From an uncultured Flavobacteriales bacterium (GTDB lineage Bacteria; Bacteroidota; Bacteroidia; Flavobacteriales; Flavobacteriaceae): 64,000 bases of DNA. The position numbers and the translations under genes were made by a program. The DNA is taken from assembly GCA_913063255.1 (NCBI GenBank), contig CAJXYJ010000001.1, positions 1 through 64,000 of the forward strand, read 5' to 3'. This document shows, piece after piece, positions 58,623 through 64,000 of the stretch (position 1 is the stretch's first letter; every line of letters starts with the position of its first letter). The notes below the pieces were generated by a model. The model ran no database searches. It worked only from the letters and a program-made list of their open reading frames with translations, and was not told the origin of the DNA.

Positions 58623-60536
58623 TTATTTCTTCAGCACTTTTTGAGTTCCAATAGTTCCCTTTTCATCCATTATTTTAATAAAATAAATGCCTTGGCTGAC
58701 ATTTGAAATATCAATAACCTTTTTGTTGTTGTTTGATACTACTAATTGCCCTAATAGGTTATAAACTTCTATTTGAGAAATAGGTGTATCAGATTGTATA
58801 TTTAGAATCCCAGAAGTTGGATTTGGGCAAATTGAAAAATTCAATGGTGAATTGTCACCTATACCGAGGACCACCTCACTATATCTGGAGATCAAATGAT
58901 AATCAGGATCAAATGCAACAGCACCAACGTCGAATCCCGGTTGCACAAGAAATTCTTGTCCATCAACGGTATTGTCAAGCTCTACATCCAATACCACACC
59001 TCCGGCACCGAATAACCTAAGAGGGACAGTGGCTTCAAAGAAAACTCCCGAGGGATAACTTTGATTTTGATTGATTACCACATTGATATCGTAGGTTTCG
59101 GTTTTATTCCACTCGATAAGGTATAGGGGATGACCTTGATCATAGATCCAATCATTAAAAAATTCGGTCAGATCCTCTCCGGATGTCGTTTCCATCACCT
59201 CAATAAAATCTTCTGTCTTGGCATAACCGAAAGCGAAATTTGGATTGCTCAAAAAATTCTGTAACCCAGTAAAGAAATCAGTATCGCCTAATTTTCTTCT
59301 CAACATGTGTAAAACCATCGCCGGTTTTTTATAGGTCAGACTGTTGTTGAAAACACGGCCTACATTAGTCGTATCCTCGGCTGGAACATAAACCGATCCG
59401 CCTGGATTTGTGGTGGCAATATCGATAAAACCTGCTCTCCAGTTTCTAAATGAGGTTTCACCGTCGAAAGCTTCAACAACCAATCCCTCACAATAGGAGG
59501 CAAAACCTTCGTTAATCCAGATATCCTGCCAGCTTCCACAAGTTACCTTGTTTCCAAACCACTGATGAGCCAGTTCGTGAGCTATCAAGTCCATGTTAAA
59601 ATCTCCCATAAAAGAAACGGTGGTATGTTCCATTCCACCTCCCCAGCCATATTGTGCATGGCCATATTTTTCATCGGCATATGGGTATTCTTCAAATAGA
59701 TCGGTGAATAGATTAATGAAATCTACCGTTATGGGGGTGTTTGCTTGTGCATAACTAAGGTCTTCAGGAAACACATAGTTTATAATATCGAATGGATTTC
59801 CATTATTCGGCACCACATGGGAATAGATCTCATAATTGGTCACTGCAATTGCCACTAAATACGCCGGAATCGGATATTGATGCCTGAAATGAGTAGTTTT
59901 TGTATTCCCATTAATCTCCTGACTTTGCTCCATACCATTGCTTACAGCAAAATATTCTTCATTGGATGGATTGAATTGGGGGGTAGTTATATAGACATCA
60001 ATAATATCAATCTTATCTATTAGATCTTGTTTACAAGGCCACCATCCCTTGGCTCCATAAGGTTCTGAGAGTGTCCAGATGATAGGATCCCCGTCGTGTG
60101 TGGATTGTTCAAAGGATCCTAATCCAGTGTTAATTGGATTTCCTGAATAACTAATGGTTAAGGAGTCCAAAACCCCTTGATTTTGAGGTTGTGGTAAAGT
60201 AATTACCACCTCATCATCATTATTTTGGACAAAGGTTAATGGATTTCCTCTTTGCAATACCTGAGAAACCACCAAGTTAACTGCTAACTCAAAAGTGATT
60301 TCTGTTATTTTCTCTTTTGCTTCAAAATAAGAGGTCACATCTCCGGATATGAAGGCGACGTTTGGATCGACATTAAATTCAAGTCTGTGGTACTTTAAAT
60401 CATAATCTCCAGTATTTGGGTTTCTTGTGCCATTAATAAATTTCATTGCCGATTTGGTTTCTGCTTCGGCTATTGTGATTTGCCCAAAGAGAACTAATGG
60501 TGCAAAAAATAGTAGAAATAATAGTTTAGTTTTCAT
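58623..60536 (-). CDS. M1-family metallopeptidase with T9SS sorting domain
   Basis: GGMEHTTVSF, HELAHQWFGNKVTCGSWQDIWINEGFASYCE; C-terminus as in the VCBS genes. Confidence 0.93.
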   Translation of the reverse strand: MKTKLLFLLFFAPLVLFGQITIAEAETKSAMKFINGTRNPNTGDYDLKYHRLEFNVDPNVAFISGDVTSYFEAKEKITEITFELAVNLVVSQVLQRGNPLTFVQNNDDEVVITLPQPQNQGVLDSLTISYSGNPINTGLGSFEQSTHDGDPIIWTLSEPYGAKGWWPCKQDLIDKIDIIDVYITTPQFNPSNEEYFAVSNGMEQSQEINGNTKTTHFRHQYPIPAYLVAIAVTNYEIYSHVVPNNGNPFDIINYVFPEDLSYAQANTPITVDFINLFTDLFEEYPYADEKYGHAQYGWGGGMEHTTVSFMGDFNMDLIAHELAHQWFGNKVTCGSWQDIWINEGFASYCEGLVVEAFDGETSFRNWRAGFIDIATTNPGGSVYVPAEDTTNVGRVFNNSLTYKKPAMVLHMLRRKLGDTDFFTGLQNFLSNPNFAFGYAKTEDFIEVMETTSGEDLTEFFNDWIYDQGHPLYLIEWNKTETYDINVVINQNQSYPSGVFFEATVPLRLFGAGGVVLDVELDNTVDGQEFLVQPGFDVGAVAFDPDYHLISRYSEVVLGIGDNSPLNFSICPNPTSGILNIQSDTPISQIEVYNLLGQLVVSNNNKKVIDISNVSQGIYFIKIMDEKGTIGTQKVLKK

Positions 60537-60825
60537 AATTCCAAAATTTAAAGGTTAGTCATAAATTGTGTTTAAAATCTTTTATTAAATTAAAGAATTT
60601 TGCCTTTTTATACATACAGAAAACAATCAATTCTATGCATTTTTTGCGCATTTCTATCTAATTTTCAATCAGATAGTGATTTTTGGATGCTAAAAGTGTT
60701 TTGTTAGGATCTAAAAGTGATGGAGTTGTGAAAAGAAAATAGTACCAGTATATTATTATTCACGTGAGTGACCAATCCGTGACCATAAATAGGCATCTAT
60801 CTGCTATCATCTGCTACCTTAAAGC

Positions 60826-60860
60826 AAAAAAAAAGGATTTACAATTAAGTAAACCCTTTC
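60826..60860 (-). terminator. Cassette terminator hairpin, copy 7
   Basis: Plus strand aaaaaaaaaggatttacaattaagtaaacccttt. Confidence 0.75.
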
Positions 60861-60884
60861 TATTAAATTGTAAAATATTTGCTA

Positions 60885-61097
60885 TTAAATCATCTCCACA
60901 AATAAACCGTCATCAGTTTTATTCACCCTGGCAACACCATGCTTCGTCAAGCCTTTAATAGTCTTATCCCATTTTTTACTGCTTAATCCAGATTGGGTTT
61001 TAAGAGCAACCAAATCCATTGGAGAATTGCTTTTCAGTATTCCAAAAACCACCTTTTCATCATCGCTCATCGCCACCTGCTTCACTTCAGGTTTCAT
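60885..61097 (-). CDS. 70-aa winged-helix-like small protein, full-length copy 2
   Basis: MKPEVKQVAMSDDEKVVFGILKSNSPMDLVALKTQSGLSSKKWDKTIKGLTKHGVARVNKTDDGLFVEMI. Confidence 0.85.
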   Translation of the reverse strand: MKPEVKQVAMSDDEKVVFGILKSNSPMDLVALKTQSGLSSKKWDKTIKGLTKHGVARVNKTDDGLFVEMI

Positions 61098-61266
61098 TTG
61101 GGGGAAGAATGAAACGAAAAACCCTTAAGCCTTATTATGACTAGGATTAACTATGTGTGTCTATAGTGCCCTGACTAATTCATGACCAAGATCAGTGATG
61201 TATCTGCTACAATCTGCGATTTTAAATTGTTATTTGGGTTGTTTATTAAAGAATTGTTATTGATTA

Positions 61267-61617
61267 TTACTCATTAATGATTTCATTAAAAATATCATCT
61301 AACCCATATATCTTACTTGAAACTATTTGATATAGTTCTGTAAAAGATTCATCTGATTCTTGAGTTTTGATGTCTTTTGTAGTATAAGTAATGTATTCTT
61401 CAAAATCGTTCCAATTATCAAGAGCTGCTAATTCTTCAAGAGTTAAATTAGAAGTAGGATAAAAATGCACATAATAATAATTATCACTACCAGTTGCAAT
61501 TGACCATTTATGTTTTTTATTGTATAAGAAAAAATATTCTTTTTTGTCTTTTAACACATTTGTAATTTTCTCCTTATTTGAAATCATTGCGTTTATTACT
61601 TGTACTATTTTTGACAT
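61267..61617 (-). CDS. Hypothetical protein
   Basis: Coherent 116-aa ORF, 2 bp from the upstream ORF. Confidence 0.6.
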   Translation of the reverse strand: MSKIVQVINAMISNKEKITNVLKDKKEYFFLYNKKHKWSIATGSDNYYYVHFYPTSNLTLEELAALDNWNDFEEYITYTTKDIKTQESDESFTELYQIVSSKIYGLDDIFNEIINE

Positions 61618-61619
61618 TT

Positions 61620-62051
61620 TTATTTCTTTTTAACGATATTATTATAATTGGATACATCAATATTTCTTACACTTTCTCTTAGTTCGCTTACTAAACTGCG
61701 CTTCATTGGTTCGGTAAGAAGTTTATTATTATTAATATAAGTGTTTATTTTTTTAGTTTGATTTTCTAACTCCTCATTTAACATTTCGTTTCCAAGTACT
61801 TGCCCTTCTATCTCAGCAAGGATATTAATCACTTCTTCTTTTTGAGAAACATCATTTGTTGTATAATCATTAAGGCGCTCAATTTTATATTTTAGTTCTG
61901 TTAATGTAATTTGTTTTGAGTAATTTAAAACAAAAAGTATTGCAGATGATATTTTTTCTCTATTTACAAAAAACACATAAATTGCTATACCAGATGCTGT
62001 CATCGCAAATATCCTTGAAATAAATGTTACCCAATAATTAATTTCTGCCAT
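61620..62051 (-). CDS. Hypothetical single-TM protein
   Basis: N-terminal TM (YWVTFISRIFAMTASGIAIYVFF), coiled helices. Confidence 0.6.
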   Translation of the reverse strand: MAEINYWVTFISRIFAMTASGIAIYVFFVNREKISSAILFVLNYSKQITLTELKYKIERLNDYTTNDVSQKEEVINILAEIEGQVLGNEMLNEELENQTKKINTYINNNKLLTEPMKRSLVSELRESVRNIDVSNYNNIVKKK

Positions 62052-62355
62052 TTTTCAGTTTTAAGATTGTAATAAATTAAGGTTATTATCACTCTGTAAT
62101 TTATATATACTTACAAATTTAATGGAATTTAATCGATTTTTATTTAATACGTAATACAATTTAACAATGAGACTGAATCACCCAAGTCAATTAACTATCC
62201 AAAACCAATATGTGCCCTGAGGTATTATACTGCTTAAAGATTCAAATCCCTTATTCCTTTTTCATTCTCTAGTAGTTCATTACTCTATAATCTTTAGTAC
62301 ATATAGTATTATATAAGAAGTCTTACTAGAGAAGCTGTGAGTGTGGTTGTTTTTA

Positions 62356-62541
62356 TCATTTTACTACCATTGATGTTAGTTTAGTGTCACATTCTACGAT
62401 TTGTAGTGAAATGGTCTTTGACCATTTGAACCGTCTTGTATTTTCATCGACAACCTCAACAAAGGATTTAGGGATAAGGGATTTAATGATTTGTCTTGTT
62501 TCTGATATAGAATTATCTATTATAATACTTTCCTTTACCAT
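62356..62541 (-). CDS. Small hypothetical protein
   Basis: 61-aa ORF only. Confidence 0.3.
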   Translation of the reverse strand: MVKESIIIDNSISETRQIIKSLIPKSFVEVVDENTRRFKWSKTISLQIVECDTKLTSMVVK

Positions 62542-62819
62542 AATTAGTTAGTGTTGGTTGATAGTTTATCTAATATACTTGTTTATAATTGCTCTTGAAA
62601 GGAAAGTGATAAGGATTAACAAAAGTCCTTTATGCGTGCGTAAAAAACTTGTGGTAGTAAAACAGGCTCTCCGTATTATAGATAAAAAAGCATTTAATAA
62701 ATTTTATGGGGGACAAAAATAATATGAAAGTGTAAGTAGAAATGAATTATAAAATAATTACACTATTTGCACTTTAATGATAAGGTTTCAAATTGTATAT
62801 TTATATAAAATATATCCTT

Positions 62820-63311
62820 ATGAGTGATAAAGTTGAAAAATTATTATTGTTTTATGGTGAAATAACTTTGCGTTGTCGTTACCTCTATAGAGATTGTGAT
62901 TCCTTTTATAATTATATAACAGATGACAATGTAAAAGATGTTGTTATACGGACTAAGGGACCAAGAATTAAATTTGGTTTAAATTCTATTAATATAACGT
63001 TATTTAAACAGTTTAAACCTGTTGATACTTATACTCTTTCTGATGAGCATAAGCTATTGATTGATAGTGAGATAATTTATGATAAACAATGGAAAATTCT
63101 AAAATTAAAACCTAATAAAAGTATAAACCTTAAAGAAGCAACAGAAGAAACACTTAAATCACATTCTCTATATATCTTCTCAATTCTACAGTTTGCATTA
63201 CTTTATTTGATAAAACCAAAGGTAGAAAGTGGTCAATCATTATTTAGAGATTATAGGAATGAGGAAGTATTATCAGAAACACGAAAAACTATCATTGATT
63301 TAAAAGATTAA
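62820..63311 (+). CDS. Hypothetical protein
   Basis: MSDKVEKLLLFYGEITLRCRYLYRD...; internal Met preferred over the track start 62793. Confidence 0.55.
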   Translation: MSDKVEKLLLFYGEITLRCRYLYRDCDSFYNYITDDNVKDVVIRTKGPRIKFGLNSINITLFKQFKPVDTYTLSDEHKLLIDSEIIYDKQWKILKLKPNKSINLKEATEETLKSHSLYIFSILQFALLYLIKPKVESGQSLFRDYRNEEVLSETRKTIIDLKD

Positions 63312-63512
63312 TATTAGAATAATACAAGTAAACAAGCAATACTTCGATTTCCTGAAAGGAATCGAAGTACTACACGAAGTGTAGTTAGTTAATAGATTAT
63401 TATATATTTTTCCTACGGAAAAATACTAAGATGTCTTCATTCAAATTACTGTCGTAATTTTCATATCCCTACATCTTAGTATCCTTACTTTATTGAAATG
63501 TTATAATATTCT

Positions 63513-63583
63513 TGGATTTGTAGATAGTGTAGATAGTGCAATCATTTTATATAAAGATAAAATCTACACTATCTACAAATCCA
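63513..63583. repeat. 22-bp perfect inverted repeat with 27-nt spacer
   Basis: tggatttgtagatagtgtagat ... atctacactatctacaaatcca. Confidence 0.95.
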
Positions 63584-63601
63584 ACTCAATATGTGATTAG
63601 T

Positions 63602-64000
63602 TTATATATCTTTCCCCTTCTTTAATGGGTTCTGAATTAGCCTATATTTTCCGTGACTTACTTTTTCAATTAATTCATTTTTAATTAATTTTTTAAGTTG
63701 ATTATATAAGGTCTTTTTAGTGATTAATCCGTTATCCTCTATAAAATGAAAGTGTAATAATTTTGACTCAATAATACCTTCATCATCTACACTTTCATTA
63801 ATAAACTCAAAAACCATTTCCGTATTATCATTATTAACTCTACCATCAGTTAGTTTAAGTAATTCATATTCATAAGATTCTTCTACTAGGTCAATTAGAG
63901 AGTTGTTTTGTATTTCAATAACTTTACATTTATCTAAAGTAGGGTAGTATCTACTATCAATGAATTTGATATACCTAATCCCAATAGATAACCTATTAAC
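63602..64000 (-). CDS. C-terminal part of a protein truncated by the window edge; C-terminal wHTH-like segment
   Basis: Frame stays open from the listed start (63817) to 64000: VNRLSIGIRYIKFIDSRYYPTLDKCKVIEIQNNSLIDLVEESYEYELLKLTDGRVNNDNTEMVFEF... Confidence 0.65.
   Translation of the reverse strand, partial: VNRLSIGIRYIKFIDSRYYPTLDKCKVIEIQNNSLIDLVEESYEYELLKLTDGRVNNDNTEMVFEFINESVDDEGIIESKLLHFHFIEDNGLITKKTLYNQLKKLIKNELIEKVSHGKYRLIQNPLKKGKDI

Noticed and set aside
60764-60958. Plus-strand ORF 60764 and its look-alike 45593 sharing (I/P)SPQINRH(R/Q)FYS
   Set aside because: The shared peptide is the antisense translation of the 70-aa ORF 3' end (cassette module D), not a real protein family.
1-64000. 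tRNA/rRNA genes
   Set aside because: No sequence resembling tRNA cloverleaf or rRNA core motifs was recognised by eye; tRNAscan/Infernal would be decisive.

Overview
AT-rich Bacteroidetes (Flavobacteriaceae-like) chromosomal window, identified by T9SS C-terminal sorting domains, short Flavobacterium-type palindromic repeats and gene content. Positions 1-15.2 kb hold a phenylacetate catabolism operon (paaB-C-D-G, a PLP lyase, paaH-I-J-Z, an enoyl-CoA hydratase, paaY) that runs into a 2-oxoacid dehydrogenase / branched-chain aminotransferase set (E2, ilvE, fused E1). Positions 15-34 kb carry a TPR-LuxR-like regulator, T9SS and outer-membrane proteins, DUF4136, hutU, a choice-of-anchor-B protein, a triplet of VGIGT-type secreted paralogs, a PLP deaminase, a glucosaminidase-LysM protein, a diheme cytochrome and an APC permease. 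Positions 34-61 kb are accessory-like: a TIR-transmembrane two-gene operon, a DUF11 surface protein, a CotH-kinase-like / bestrophin-like / PPP-phosphatase neighbourhood, a second VGIGT triplet, an AraC-TM-TPR regulator and a tandem VCBS/FG-GAP T9SS gene array, one copy of which has an in-frame stop. The most unusual signal is a dispersed 3'-end cassette at about 36-61 kb, all in one orientation. It combines a terminator hairpin, a short palindromic repeat and full-length or truncated copies of a 70-aa wHTH-like ORF, and several unrelated genes terminate at or inside it. A second strong signal is an intergenic palindromic repeat translated in frame in two unrelated enzymes (shared peptide VIQSESEESL in PaaH and E1). 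All family names come from reading translations by eye; no database search was run.
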